Positions 1 through 8,752 are shown, counted from the stretch's first letter. The stretch is DNA of 64,000 nt from Chloroflexota bacterium (GCA_026390015.1 JAPLGS010000099.1:40093-104092); one strand, 5' to 3'. Notes: generated by a model not told the origin, from the letters alone. Translations and numbers: made by a program.

Positions 1-627
1 GCGTTGATCTTTGTCGGCCCAAAATTCGTTCAGCGCTTTGTTCCTGAAAAAGTTCAGGTTTCGGAAAATCTGCCACCCTTGGAGGTACAAAGCAACAGCA
101 TGGGGAATCCGAATGCGCCGATACACATTATTGAATATGGTGATTTTCAATGTCCATTTTGCCTTAAGTTCTGGAGCGAGACCGAACCTCAAATGATCGA
201 AGAATATGTCAACACCGGCAAAGTCTTTTTTGAATATCGGTCTGTCGGCGCATTCCTTGGACCTGAATCAGGCTGGGCGGCGCAGGGCGCATATTGCGCG
301 GGAGATCAAAATAAATTCTGGGAATATCACGATACACTCTTCGCCAATTGGACCGGTGAAAATGTGGGAGATTTTACACAGGATAAGCTGATCAAATATG
401 CGAAGGCGCTTGATCTGAATATGGAGGAGTTCGAATCCTGCATCAGCGCGGAAAAACACAAAGGGACAGTGGATCAGGATGCGGCGCAGGCTGAGGCGGA
501 TGGAGTCCACGCGACCCCGACCTTTTTCATCAACGGAATTATATACGAAGGCGCGCTGCCTTTCCACGCGCTAAAATATATTATTGACCAGGCTTTGAAT
601 GGGGATTTAGACAAACAAAGTGGATGA
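1..627 (+). CDS. DsbA-family thioredoxin-like oxidoreductase (5' end outside window)
   Basis: The frame is already open at base 1, so the N-terminus lies outside the window; the visible part is about 208 residues. A thioredoxin-fold core begins after a Pro-rich linker, with HIIEYGDFQCPFC carrying the CxxC pair at visible residues about 50 and 53 and the cis-Pro segment HATPTFFING near residue 170. This is the DsbA/DSBA-like arrangement (IPR001853 type, assigned by motif). The family makes or isomerises disulfides in exported proteins, and the missing N-terminus would normally hold a membrane anchor or signal peptide. The next gene follows closely but seems to have its own promoter. Confidence 0.85.
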   Translation, partial: ALIFVGPKFVQRFVPEKVQVSENLPPLEVQSNSMGNPNAPIHIIEYGDFQCPFCLKFWSETEPQMIEEYVNTGKVFFEYRSVGAFLGPESGWAAQGAYCAGDQNKFWEYHDTLFANWTGENVGDFTQDKLIKYAKALDLNMEEFESCISAEKHKGTVDQDAAQAEADGVHATPTFFINGIIYEGALPFHALKYIIDQALNGDLDKQSG

Positions 628-631
628 CGCT

Positions 632-637
632 TATAAT
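632..637 (+). promoter_or_regulatory. -10 element TATAAT before the methyltransferase gene
   Basis: A perfect TATAAT ends 6 bases before the ATG at 644. Transcription from it would start almost on the ATG, giving a leaderless mRNA. This favours the ATG over the upstream GTG at 620, which would overlap the preceding stop. No convincing -35 is seen. Confidence 0.5.
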
Positions 638-643
638 ACAAGT

Positions 644-1444
644 ATGAAATCAACCGGCATCCATTTTCAAAATGAGAAATTCACGCTGATCCATGATGAT
701 GTTTTGACCACCTCGCGCGTCGAAGATAACAGCGTGGATCTTGTGGTTACATCTCCGCCGTATAACGTGGATATTCAATATAATTCGCACAAGGATGATG
801 TTTCCTATGCAGATTATTTGGATTTCAGCAAAAAATGGATGGCGCGCTGTTTTGCGTGGTTGAAAGAAGACGGGCGTTTTTGTTTGAACGTTCCGCTTGA
901 TAAAAATAAAGGCGGTCAACAAAGTGTAGGCGCAGACTTGACGACGATCGCGAAAGAAGTTGGCTTTCATTATCATTCCACGATCGTTTGGAACGAAGGA
1001 AATATCTCTCGAAGAACTGCCTGGGGCTCATGGAAGAGCGCCTCAGCGCCCTATGTGATCGCGCCCGTTGAATTGATCGTTGTACTTTATAAAGACAAAT
1101 GGAAAAAAACAAGCGGTAGTAAGATCTCTGATATTGAGCGGCAAGAATTTATGGATTGGACAAACGGCTTATGGACATTCAACGGTGAAAGCAAAAAAAG
1201 GATCGGTCACCCCGCACCCTTTCCCATTGAACTGCCGCGCAGATGTGTGAAACTCTTTAGTTATGTAGACGATATCGTGCTCGATCCCTTCAGCGGAAGT
1301 GGAACGACGCTGATTGCCGCCATCTCCAACAACCGGAAAGGTATTGGCATTGATGTGGACAAAAAATATTGCGAACTTGCGCGTAAACGCATTTTTGAAA
1401 GCACAGCAGACCCGCACATTGAAATTTCAAAAAAGAAGAAATAA
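644..1444 (+). CDS. Type II DNA methyltransferase, beta class (N4-cytosine or N6-adenine)
   Basis: A 266-residue SAM-dependent DNA methyltransferase of the N6_N4_Mtase family. The catalytic motif IV (TSPPYN, SPPY at residues 37-40) comes first and the SAM-binding motif I (DPFSGSGTT, near 214-222) is close to the C-terminus. The order IV - target recognition - I defines the beta class. SPPY is most common in N4-cytosine enzymes but also occurs in N6-adenine enzymes, so base specificity is open. A PD-(D/E)XK-like gene follows after 2 bases, so this is read as the protective half of a restriction-modification system. The recognition sequence cannot be read from the protein. Confidence 0.88.
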   Translation: MKSTGIHFQNEKFTLIHDDVLTTSRVEDNSVDLVVTSPPYNVDIQYNSHKDDVSYADYLDFSKKWMARCFAWLKEDGRFCLNVPLDKNKGGQQSVGADLTTIAKEVGFHYHSTIVWNEGNISRRTAWGSWKSASAPYVIAPVELIVVLYKDKWKKTSGSKISDIERQEFMDWTNGLWTFNGESKKRIGHPAPFPIELPRRCVKLFSYVDDIVLDPFSGSGTTLIAAISNNRKGIGIDVDKKYCELARKRIFESTADPHIEISKKKK

Positions 1445-1446
1445 AC

Positions 1447-1977
1447 ATGCAAAACGCCAACTCCCGTAATCGCTTTGATAAAAAAGACTCGCTCGAGTTG
1501 GAAGAAAGAGCTGAAGCGTGTTTCGCTGAAATCGCGCGTCGCTCAGGATGGAAAATTTCGGCATCATCCAAAGCTGAAAATATTGATGAGCATTGGGATT
1601 TTCACATCGTAAACGGGGAAGAGAATTTCAAGGTTGAAGTAAAGAGCGCGAAACGCGTTCACAGAAATGATGCCGGAATACAATTCGAATTTACGTGGGT
1701 GGAGATACACGGCGTTCGCCCAAACGACACGGGCTGGTTGTTCGGCAAAGCGAACTTGATCGCATTTGAGAAACAAAATTCATTCATCTTAGTCAAACGG
1801 CTGGATTTGCTTGCGTTGGTGAATAAAAAAGTAAATTTTGTGGCAAAGGTCCACGACCCGCAAGAGGCACTCTATAAAATTTACAGACGCGATGGGCGCA
1901 AGGATAAATTGACATTACTCACCGCCAGCGATATCGAAGATATCAAATTTATGGAATTGGAAAAGGATAAAAAATAA
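1447..1977 (+). CDS. Putative type II restriction endonuclease, PD-(D/E)XK-like
   Basis: A 176-residue protein starting 2 bases after the methyltransferase stop, so the two are almost certainly co-transcribed. I do not recognise a named family. The sequence offers a plausible PD-(D/E)XK core: Asp51 in DEHWDFHI, then Glu64-x-Lys66 in FKVEVKSAK after a short hairpin-length spacer. Size and position fit a small type II endonuclease. Function is inferred from this motif and the adjacent methyltransferase. An alternative is a non-cutting accessory nuclease-fold protein. Confidence 0.62.
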   Translation: MQNANSRNRFDKKDSLELEERAEACFAEIARRSGWKISASSKAENIDEHWDFHIVNGEENFKVEVKSAKRVHRNDAGIQFEFTWVEIHGVRPNDTGWLFGKANLIAFEKQNSFILVKRLDLLALVNKKVNFVAKVHDPQEALYKIYRRDGRKDKLTLLTASDIEDIKFMELEKDKK

Positions 1978-1982
1978 TTGGC

Positions 1983-2738
1983 ATGAAAAAAATTATCGCG
2001 ACGATCGTCATCTTCATGCTGACAGCCTGCTCCCCCTCATTCACCGCGACTCTTTCATCAACCGCTGTGCAATTGACAGCGCTGCCGTCAGACACGCCAA
2101 CTCCATTTCCTACATCCACATTCACGCCAGTCCCACCTACAGATGCGCCGACGCAAACGCTCACCGCTACCGCGATCCCATTTGTAGAAAGCTTGAAGGC
2201 CTCCGTCACCACAGATCTGCTTAGTTGCCGCTACGGGCCCGGCCCGGAATATTTATATTTATTTGCCTTCAAAAAAGGGGCGAACATAAAACTCATTGGC
2301 CGAGCCGAAGGAAATAATTGGCTTTTGGTGGAGAATGAACCTCAAACGTGTTGGATCAATTCAAAATTCGTTGAAATAATGGGCGATCAACAAACACTCA
2401 AATCTGTATACCCCGCCGGATTTACACTCATTGTCTCACCTTATTATGGACCCACAACTGTGCTGAGTGCGAAGCGCCAAGGAGATAAAATTACCATAAG
2501 CTGGGTGGATGTACCTGTCAGCCCGGGGAAGTATGAAGACGAAAATATGTTCCCCTATATCATTGAAGTGTGGCGTTGCGAGAATGGTGAGATCCTCTTT
2601 GACCCGCTTGTCTCCAGATTGCCTTTTATCACCTTTGTAGACCAAGCGGATTGTAATGCGCCTTCACATGGGCGGGTGTATGTACAGGAAAAACATGGTT
2701 ATGCCGGTCCCGCTGAAATCCCCTGGCCGGTACCGTAG
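1983..2738 (+). CDS. Lipoprotein with SH3-type domain
   Basis: A 251-residue exported protein. The N-terminus is a short hydrophobic signal ending in the lipobox LTAC (Cys near residue 16). A Thr/Ser/Pro-rich stalk to about residue 60 follows, then a bacterial SH3-like segment (LSCRYGPGPEYLYLF to WINSKFVEI, about 75-135), a fold often used to bind cell-wall peptides. The C-terminal 100 residues are not recognised. It starts 5 bases after the endonuclease gene but is probably unrelated to restriction. A hairpin at 2771-2798 ends the run. Confidence 0.75.
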   Translation: MKKIIATIVIFMLTACSPSFTATLSSTAVQLTALPSDTPTPFPTSTFTPVPPTDAPTQTLTATAIPFVESLKASVTTDLLSCRYGPGPEYLYLFAFKKGANIKLIGRAEGNNWLLVENEPQTCWINSKFVEIMGDQQTLKSVYPAGFTLIVSPYYGPTTVLSAKRQGDKITISWVDVPVSPGKYEDENMFPYIIEVWRCENGEILFDPLVSRLPFITFVDQADCNAPSHGRVYVQEKHGYAGPAEIPWPVP

Positions 2739-2770
2739 AACTTATCCACAGGTTTGAGAGATTAAAATAA

Positions 2771-2798
2771 GACCTCCGAGCTTATAAGCTTGGAGGTC
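2771..2798. terminator. Bidirectional intrinsic terminator
   Basis: GACCTCC/GGAGGTC arms enclose AGCTTATAAGCT, giving about 13 paired bases. On the minus strand it is followed by TTATTTTAAT, suitable for ending the tRNA-Asn transcript; on the plus strand the T-tract is weaker. It also lies just after the lipoprotein gene. The ACCTCCGAG arm recurs in other terminators of this window. Confidence 0.7.
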
Positions 2799-2802
2799 TT
2801 AT

Positions 2803-2878
2803 TGGCTCCTTGCCTAGGACTTGAACCTAGAACCTAGCGGTTAACAGCCGCTCGCTCTGCCAATTGAGCTAGCAAGGA
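2803..2878 (-). tRNA. tRNA-Asn (anticodon GTT)
   Basis: Read on the minus strand, a 76-base cloverleaf folds with acceptor arms TCCTTGC/GCAAGGA, a D-arm GCTCAATTGGCAGAGC, an anticodon arm with loop CTGTTAA (anticodon GTT, asparagine), the T-arm GGTTCAAGTCC, discriminator G and an encoded CCA. It stands alone, with a hairpin terminator 5 bases past its 3' end. Confidence 0.96.
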
Positions 2879-2960
2879 ATGCGACCGACATTATACGGGT
2901 CTGTATGGGGAATGTCAAGGTAAGATTAAAAATGTTGATTTAATATATTACAATCCTGTC

Positions 2961-3359
2961 ATGATCGAAATTAATCCATCCCTTTATGATCTGATCGGCG
3001 GCGAAATAGGCTTGCGCTCGCTGATTGATCGATTCTATGACATCATGGACTCTTCACCAGAAGCGGCGACGATCCGCGCATTACACCCGAAAAGCTTGAA
3101 ACTAGCCCGCGAAAAACTTTATATGTTCCTCTCCGGCTGGTCGGGCGGACCCGCTTTGTATACAGAAAAATATGGGCCGCCTAAATTACGTCAGCGGCAC
3201 ATGCCGTTTTCCATTGGCGAGATCGAACGGGATCAATGGCTGTGGTGCATGAACAAGGCTTTGGATGAAAGTCAGGTTCATTCAGTGGTGATTAACCAAC
3301 TCAAATCTCGTTTTTCTGAGATCGCAGATTTTATGCGGAATAAATCTGAGGGTGAATAA
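2961..3359 (+). CDS. Truncated haemoglobin, group II type
   Basis: A 132-residue single-domain globin of the 2-on-2 fold. LYDLIGGEIGLRSLIDRFYDIM is the family's start, with Tyr26 in the B helix. LRQRHMPFSI supplies the proximal haem ligand His80, and W93 lies in the G helix where group II proteins carry a conserved Trp. These proteins bind O2 or NO in the cytoplasm. The start has a TACAAT -10-like hexamer at 2949-2954, only 6 bases upstream, so the message may be leaderless. No operon partner is apparent. Confidence 0.9.
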   Translation: MIEINPSLYDLIGGEIGLRSLIDRFYDIMDSSPEAATIRALHPKSLKLAREKLYMFLSGWSGGPALYTEKYGPPKLRQRHMPFSIGEIERDQWLWCMNKALDESQVHSVVINQLKSRFSEIADFMRNKSEGE

Positions 3360-3412
3360 TTCAGCGCACCTGATTCAATTTGATCGAGGTTGGGTTCCAA
3401 ACCTTCATCATA

Positions 3413-3904
3413 TTATTCCCCAATATTATTCAAAGCTTCGCACACTCGCTGATAAGTATCTTCCAAAGACTCAGGGAGAACACGCGTATCTCCCAGCGTG
3501 GACATGAAATTCGTATCCCCAGCCCAGCGTGGCACAATGTGAATGTGAACATGTCCCAGCACGCCCGCACCTGCGGCCTCACCTATATTGATACCCATAT
3601 TAAAGGATTCTGTTTTATAAACTTTTCGCAGGATGGTGGTGCAACGTGAAGCAAGTTCCATCATCTCGGCGCGGGTCTCTGCATTCAACTCTTCCAAATT
3701 AGATCTGTGATCAAAAGGGATGACCATCAAATGTCCGCTGGTATAGGGATAACGGTTGAGGATCACATACGCGTTTTTCCCACGGAAGGCTATCAAATTC
3801 TCGGCGCTGTCTGTTTTGGCTTTAGCGACGCAAAATACACAGTCGTCCACCTTTCCATGTTTTTCAATATATTTCATACGCCAGGGTGCCCAGAGATGCT
3901 TCAT
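3413..3904 (-). CDS. HIT-family nucleotide hydrolase or phosphorylase
   Basis: A 163-residue histidine-triad protein. The start MKHLWAPWRMKYI is typical of Ap4A-phosphorylase-like HIT proteins, a CxxC (CVFC, about 22-25) probably binds zinc, and the catalytic triad HVHIHIVPRW lies near residues 117-126. The family hydrolyses or phosphorolyses dinucleoside polyphosphates or AMP conjugates. An upstream ATG at 3952 is rejected because it overlaps a TATAAT promoter element on this strand at 3951-3956. The gene is convergent with the globin gene. Confidence 0.88.
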   Translation of the reverse strand: MKHLWAPWRMKYIEKHGKVDDCVFCVAKAKTDSAENLIAFRGKNAYVILNRYPYTSGHLMVIPFDHRSNLEELNAETRAEMMELASRCTTILRKVYKTESFNMGINIGEAAGAGVLGHVHIHIVPRWAGDTNFMSTLGDTRVLPESLEDTYQRVCEALNNIGE

Positions 3905-3950
3905 AGAGTTTAAAAATTTGAGGGTTGAAATGTTGGAAATTGATTTTCCC

Positions 3951-3956
3951 ATTATA
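3951..3956 (-). promoter_or_regulatory. -10 element of the HIT-family gene
   Basis: On the minus strand the bases read TATAAT, about 46 bases before the ATG at 3904. Its position excludes the more distal ATG as the true start. Confidence 0.5.
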
Positions 3957-4034
3957 GGCGAAAAACATTCAAACCTGTAACCTTCTAACCTTCAACTTTG
4001 AATATTCAACCTTGAACCTTCACCACTTTTCGAT

Positions 4035-4040
4035 TATCCT
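4035..4040 (+). promoter_or_regulatory. -10-like TATCCT before xseA
   Basis: TATCCT ends 8 bases before the xseA ATG, implying a near-leaderless transcript. It follows an A/T-rich run of short CCTTCAAC-type repeats (3970-4020). The assignment rests on position and similarity to other starts here. Confidence 0.35.
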
Positions 4041-4048
4041 ACCCTCCA

Positions 4049-5260
4049 ATGCAACCAACTTTATTTTCCTCCGTTCACTTAACCGTTTCCCAACTCACCT
4101 TCCGCATTCGTAAATTATTGGAAGGCGATCTTGAAATGCAGGATGTTTGGGTGGAAGGCGAAATCTCAAATCTCTCAAAGCCAAACTCAGGACATATCTA
4201 CTTCACGCTCAAAGACAAGAATGCTTCTCTAAAATGTATGATGTGGAAACCCGATGCGTCGCGGCTGCGTATCAACTTGCAGGATGGCATGGCGATCGAA
4301 GCGCATGGCCGCATCACCGTCTATGAGCCGCAAGGCGCTTATCAACTTGCTGTCAATCTTATTCAGCCCAAAGGCGAAGGCGCACTGTATCAGGAATTCC
4401 TGCGCCTGAAAGCCACGCTTGAGTCCGAGGGACTTTTTGATAGTGAGCGCAAACGTCTTATTCCGCAGCTGCCAAAAAAAATTGGAATTGTCACGTCGCA
4501 AACTGGCGCGGCTTTGCGCGACATGCTCCACACCCTGCGCCGCCGTCTGCCGCTCGCGCAAGTCATTTTCGCGCCTTCCCCCGTGCAAGGCGTAGATGCC
4601 CCGCCTGCGCTTGTCAAAGCAATTCAATTACTCAATTCCCAATTACCTGATGTCATCCTACTCGCGCGCGGCGGCGGTTCCATTGAAGATTTGTGGGCAT
4701 TCAATGATGAACGTGTTGTGCGCGCCGTAGCAGATTCAAAAGCGCCAGTCATTTGCGGCGTGGGACATGAAACTGATTTTACCCTCTGCGATTTTTCTGC
4801 GGATTTGCGCGCGCCGACTCCGACCGCCGCGGCAGAACTCGCCACTCAAACGACAGTGGATGATCTGAAAGACCTTCTTACTTCTTACTTCTCCAGCATT
4901 TCTTCCCTAACCTTGAGCCTGCTCGCCGAACAAAAAACATTTATCGAATCTGTGAAAGCGCGCCTGAAATATGGTTCACCAGAAAGACACATTCGATCTG
5001 AATATCAACAGCTTGACGAACTTGTGCGCCGCGCTTTTTCTGCGTTGACTCACCGCATCCAGTTGCAGACATCAACAGTAAATGGAATGTCAAAACAATT
5101 GCAGTCACTCAACCCCGAAGGGATTTTATCGCGCGGATATGCTATCATCACAAGAAAAGATGACGGCACACTTGTATCTAAAATATCGCAAGCTCACGGT
5201 GGGCTGAAAGTCCGCGTGAGTGATGGTGAGTTTGAATCAACCGCAGATCGTAGAGAGTAA
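4049..5260 (+). CDS. xseA: Exodeoxyribonuclease VII large subunit
   Basis: A 403-residue large subunit of exonuclease VII, which degrades single-stranded DNA in both directions. The N-terminal OB-fold (about 10-110, DVWVEGEISNLSKPNSGHIYFTL) precedes the catalytic domain with GIVTSQTGAALRDM, LARGGGSIEDLWAFND and GVGHETDFTL, all diagnostic of XseA. A helical region follows and the C-terminus has the usual GYAII segment. Length is normal for the shorter XseA forms. The xseB start lies 17 bases after the stop, so the two subunits are co-expressed. Confidence 0.97.
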   Translation: MQPTLFSSVHLTVSQLTFRIRKLLEGDLEMQDVWVEGEISNLSKPNSGHIYFTLKDKNASLKCMMWKPDASRLRINLQDGMAIEAHGRITVYEPQGAYQLAVNLIQPKGEGALYQEFLRLKATLESEGLFDSERKRLIPQLPKKIGIVTSQTGAALRDMLHTLRRRLPLAQVIFAPSPVQGVDAPPALVKAIQLLNSQLPDVILLARGGGSIEDLWAFNDERVVRAVADSKAPVICGVGHETDFTLCDFSADLRAPTPTAAAELATQTTVDDLKDLLTSYFSSISSLTLSLLAEQKTFIESVKARLKYGSPERHIRSEYQQLDELVRRAFSALTHRIQLQTSTVNGMSKQLQSLNPEGILSRGYAIITRKDDGTLVSKISQAHGGLKVRVSDGEFESTADRRE

Positions 5261-5276
5261 ATCGTTTGGAGAACTT

Positions 5277-5522
5277 ATGGCAAAATCAAAAGTTTTAACA
5301 AAGCCAGTGGAAGAATTAACCTACGAAGAAGCATTGACTGAACTCGAAGGCATCCTCGAATCTCTGGAAGATGGGCAGACTGCTCTCGACGAGTCACTGA
5401 AACTGTTTGAGCGGGGGCAGGCTTTGGCCACGTATTGCAGTGGTTTGCTTGAGTCTGCTCAACTCAAAGTGCAAAAACTGGCTGGAGATTCGCTTGTCGT
5501 ATTCGAGGAAGAATCCGAATGA
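5277..5522 (+). CDS. xseB: Exodeoxyribonuclease VII small subunit
   Basis: An 81-residue small helical subunit with the family signature LTYEEALTELEGILESLEDG and a long amphipathic C-terminal helix. XseB coats XseA to form the active exonuclease. The ATG at 5277 is chosen because it has GGAG about 6 bases upstream; an earlier in-frame GTG at 5220 would overlap xseA and add residues foreign to the family. Its stop overlaps the next start by ATGA. Confidence 0.95.
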   Translation: MAKSKVLTKPVEELTYEEALTELEGILESLEDGQTALDESLKLFERGQALATYCSGLLESAQLKVQKLAGDSLVVFEEESE

Positions 5523-5971
5523 ATTTTCTTGCTATTTTTGATAATAAAGTATTGATCGCCGTGCTGATCGGCTGGCTGGTGGCGCAGGCGCTCAAGATCC
5601 CAACCGAATATCTGCGTTCGCGCCGTTGGATGTGGGCCATGTTTTTTGCGGCTGGTGGTATGCCATCTTCACATACTGCCTTGCTGGTGTCTGGGACGCT
5701 GGCCGTAGGGTTGTATCATGGATTTGATGATCCTTTATTCGGGATCGCGGTTGCCATTACCATGATCGTCGCGCACGATGCATCTGGTGTGCGCAGACAG
5801 GCCGGCATGCACGCAGAACGTATCAACCTGCTGTTTGAAGAATTGCTAAAAGGTCACTTTTGGGGCGAAAAAGAATTGAAGCAAGTGATCGGTCATACTC
5901 CGCTCGAAGTGATCGGCGGAATTTTGTTAGGTCTGCTGGTGGGATTTGTACAATGGTTGGTTTGGCCGTAA
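5519..5971 (+). CDS. Divergent PAP2-family membrane protein (DUF212)
   Basis: A 150-residue integral membrane protein with about four spans. AGGMPSSHTALLVSG and HDASGVRRQAGMHAE are the DUF212 (YuiD-like) signatures, in which the SxxH motifs resemble the active site of PAP2 phosphatases. The family's substrate is unknown. The start overlaps the xseB stop (ATGA), so it is the third gene of that transcript. It is convergent with murJ, with only 23 bases between stops and no clear terminator. Confidence 0.88.
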   Translation: MNFLAIFDNKVLIAVLIGWLVAQALKIPTEYLRSRRWMWAMFFAAGGMPSSHTALLVSGTLAVGLYHGFDDPLFGIAVAITMIVAHDASGVRRQAGMHAERINLLFEELLKGHFWGEKELKQVIGHTPLEVIGGILLGLLVGFVQWLVWP

Positions 5972-5994
5972 TACTGCAAAATACATTCGATCCG

Positions 5995-7572
5995 TCAATT
6001 ACGTTTCAACCTTCTCAAAAGCCCGCTCACCAAATATTGCAACTCTGGCACACGCAGAATCCATAACGTGGCAAAATAAACAAGTCCGCCGATCATCACA
6101 CCGGCGAGTGAGATGACCCAGATGTTAAAATTCTTTGCAAAAGATAGCCATCCAAAAATGGAAAGTGACATTGCCAGCGCTGCCAAAAGGGAGGCGATCA
6201 CCCCACGCAAAATTTGATTTCCTTCAATTCCATTTAAGCGTTTACGCATCACAATAAATAATACAACGGCTTCGAGCGCAGTTGCAAACGAATTCGCCAG
6301 CGCGAGTCCGCCGTGCGGCATCCAGCCAATTTGCTTGAAGAGCATTGCAAAAGCAAAACTGAATAGCGCATTTAATCCCATTGCAATTGTTCCGACAATG
6401 ACCGGTGTTTTTGTGTCATGCAGAGCATAAAAAGCGCGCGAAAGAATCTCAACAACGGAATGTCCCACCAAACCTGCGGTGTACCACATCAACGCCCACG
6501 AAACCATTTCGGTGGAGTTCGCGTCAAATACACCATATTGAAATAATGCGGCAACGAGCGGCTGACGCAGGAGAATCAATCCAAGGGTTGCTGGAATTGA
6601 AAGCAGGAAAATGCCCCGCAAAGTAGCGGCGAGGGATGAGCGCATATCGCTCAACTCTCCGCGTGATACTTGCATCGCAAAAGTTGGCAGCGCGGCTGTG
6701 GCAATGGATTGGGCGATCACAAATAATGGCATGGTCATCACCATGCGGGCAGTATTGATGGCAGTGACACTCCCTACTCCCAAACCTTGGGCGATCATAA
6801 CGTTGATCACAAAGTTAATTTGTACCGCCATCACACCCAGCAGGCGAGGTCCCATCAGACGCGCCACATCATATATAGCTGGATCGCTTAATCCAAGCGT
6901 GGGGAAATAACGCTGCCCAGTCAGTTTCAATAAGCCTGGTATTTGGATGCCAAGATGCATCAGCGCTCCGAGGATATATCCCCAGGCGAGTCCGTAAATT
7001 CCGATCCTTGGAACCAGAAAAACAATGCCAATGATCCAGCCGATCCAATTGAAAACAGGCGCGAGCGCAGGCATTAAAAATTTTTGATGCGTATTTAAAA
7101 TTGCCATGCACAAACCGCTAATGCCGAAGATGGCGGGTGCTATCAAAATAATCCGCAGCAGGTCGGTCGTCAGGGTTTTTAGAGCAGGATCAAGCTCGGG
7201 TTTGAGAATGAATAAGAGGGCAACCAACTGAGTCGCGAAAAGAGCCGAGAGTCCGCTAAAGAAAGCCAATGCCAACCCGGAGATATTCATCACCGAGGAA
7301 GCGAGTCTCCATGCGCCATCCCGATTTTCTTTTGAAAGAAAGCCTGTAAAAGTTGGGATAAACGCGGAGGCCAACGCGCCGCCGGCCATTAAGTTGAAGA
7401 GCAGGTCGGGCAGGGTCGCAGCGGTATAGAAGGCGTCTAAAGATGCACCTGTGCCGAACGCGCGCGCCACAAGAATCTGGCGCACCAAACCGACCAGATT
7501 GCTCAGCACGAATGCGAGCATCACAATTCCAGTGGCGCGCGCGATCTGTTTATTTGCATTTGATTCAATCAT
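5995..7572 (-). CDS. murJ: Lipid II flippase MurJ (MviN family)
   Basis: A 525-residue multispan membrane protein of the MOP exporter superfamily with about 13-14 predicted helices. The N-terminus (ATGIVMLAFVLSNLVGLVRQ) and PDLLFNLMAGGALASAFIPTF are diagnostic of MurJ, which flips lipid II outward for peptidoglycan synthesis. Its presence argues that the host makes peptidoglycan. It is divergent from the phospholipase D lipoprotein, and the two starts are 39 bases apart over a shared -10 region. Confidence 0.95.
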   Translation of the reverse strand: MIESNANKQIARATGIVMLAFVLSNLVGLVRQILVARAFGTGASLDAFYTAATLPDLLFNLMAGGALASAFIPTFTGFLSKENRDGAWRLASSVMNISGLALAFFSGLSALFATQLVALLFILKPELDPALKTLTTDLLRIILIAPAIFGISGLCMAILNTHQKFLMPALAPVFNWIGWIIGIVFLVPRIGIYGLAWGYILGALMHLGIQIPGLLKLTGQRYFPTLGLSDPAIYDVARLMGPRLLGVMAVQINFVINVMIAQGLGVGSVTAINTARMVMTMPLFVIAQSIATAALPTFAMQVSRGELSDMRSSLAATLRGIFLLSIPATLGLILLRQPLVAALFQYGVFDANSTEMVSWALMWYTAGLVGHSVVEILSRAFYALHDTKTPVIVGTIAMGLNALFSFAFAMLFKQIGWMPHGGLALANSFATALEAVVLFIVMRKRLNGIEGNQILRGVIASLLAALAMSLSIFGWLSFAKNFNIWVISLAGVMIGGLVYFATLWILRVPELQYLVSGLLRRLKRN

Positions 7573-7583
7573 AGGGTGGCGGG

Positions 7584-7591
7584 ATTATAAT
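7584..7591. promoter_or_regulatory. Shared divergent -10 region ATTATAAT
   Basis: ATTATAAT gives TATAAT on the plus strand (7586-7591) and again on the minus strand (7584-7589). It could serve the plus-strand lipoprotein gene (ATG at 7612) and murJ (ATG at 7572). For murJ the predicted start of transcription falls within a few bases of the ATG. The -35 boxes are not clear. Confidence 0.45.
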
Positions 7592-7611
7592 CGCTTCGGG
7601 AGATTTTTTTT

Positions 7612-8730
7612 ATGAAGAAGACACTGACAATCATTCTCGCCCTTTTGACGATGCTGACCGCGTGTCAATCTATCACGCCGACAAGTCCTCCTGCGGCTCC
7701 ACCCAATCTGACGTCTGTTCCTGATACTCCAACATCTGCCCCGCTGACAGAAATTCCGCTCGGCGCAGGCTATGGGGTGCGCGGCGCATGGTTTGAATTA
7801 TATTTTACGAATCCACAAAGTCCGCTGGCTTCGCAAAAAACGGGCGGACCCGATGGCCCGCTGGCCGCAGCAATTGATTCCGCGCGATTAAGTGTGGATG
7901 TGGCTATATACAGTTTGAGTTTAAATAGCATCCGCGATGCGTTACTGCGCGCACATGAGCGCGGGGTACAAGTCCGTATGGTGATGGAAAGTGATAACCT
8001 TGATCGCGCCGATCCGCAAAAGTTGGTGGATGCGGGCATCCCTATTTTGGGAGATCGCCGCGAAGGTCTCATGCACGATAAATTCGTAGTAATTGATAAT
8101 TCCGAAGTGTGGACAGGTTCGATGAATTTCACAGATTCGGGCGCTTATGCAGACAATAATAATCTGATGAGAATCCGCTCGGTGAAGATGGCGGAAAATT
8201 ACACCAAAGAATTCGAGGAAATGTTCACGGATGATAAATTCGGGACCGATGTGGTCGCCGAAACCCCAAATCCGCGCGTGACGATTGATGGCACACCCAT
8301 TGATGTTTATTTCTCACCTGATGATCACGTACAAGCCGGTTTTTTGGATCTAGTCAACAACGCGCAGGAAAGCATTTACTTTATGGCATTCTCCTTCACT
8401 TCCGATTCAATCGGAGAAGCAGTACGCGCGCGTGCCGCTGATGGCGTGACGGTGGCCGGCGTAATGGAAACCGACCAGGTCAAATCAAACATCGGCACAG
8501 AGTTCGATGGCTTTAGTCAGGCGGGTTTGGATGTCTATCAGGACGCAAACCCCGGCCTCATGCATCATAAAGTAATGATCATAGACCAAAGCATCGTAAT
8601 TTTCGGCTCGTACAACTTCACAAACAGCGCAGAAAACAAAAACGATGAGAATCTTCTCGTCATATACAACAAAGATATCGCTTCGCAGTTTATCGCAGAG
8701 TTCCAAAGGGTGTACGCTCTGACGAGATAA
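7612..8730 (+). CDS. Phospholipase D-like lipoprotein with two HKD motifs
   Basis: A 372-residue exported protein. A signal ending in the lipobox LTAC is followed by a Pro/Thr-rich stalk. Two PLD half-domains carry HxKx4D motifs, HDKFVVIDN followed by GSMNFT (about 151-175) and HHKVMIIDQ followed by GSYNFT (about 323-347). The two halves form one active site that cleaves phosphodiesters; both lipases and nucleases belong to this superfamily. A lipid-anchored nuclease or lipase outside the membrane is the simplest reading, but the substrate is unknown. Confidence 0.87.
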   Translation: MKKTLTIILALLTMLTACQSITPTSPPAAPPNLTSVPDTPTSAPLTEIPLGAGYGVRGAWFELYFTNPQSPLASQKTGGPDGPLAAAIDSARLSVDVAIYSLSLNSIRDALLRAHERGVQVRMVMESDNLDRADPQKLVDAGIPILGDRREGLMHDKFVVIDNSEVWTGSMNFTDSGAYADNNNLMRIRSVKMAENYTKEFEEMFTDDKFGTDVVAETPNPRVTIDGTPIDVYFSPDDHVQAGFLDLVNNAQESIYFMAFSFTSDSIGEAVRARAADGVTVAGVMETDQVKSNIGTEFDGFSQAGLDVYQDANPGLMHHKVMIIDQSIVIFGSYNFTNSAENKNDENLLVIYNKDIASQFIAEFQRVYALTR

Positions 8731-8752
8731 CCCGATTCATCTGATTTTGTCT

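Noticed and set aside
4229..4627. Long minus-strand frames within xseA and similar frames opposite other conserved genes
   Set aside because: They are antisense shadows; the plus-strand protein has clear family motifs and the shadows have none.
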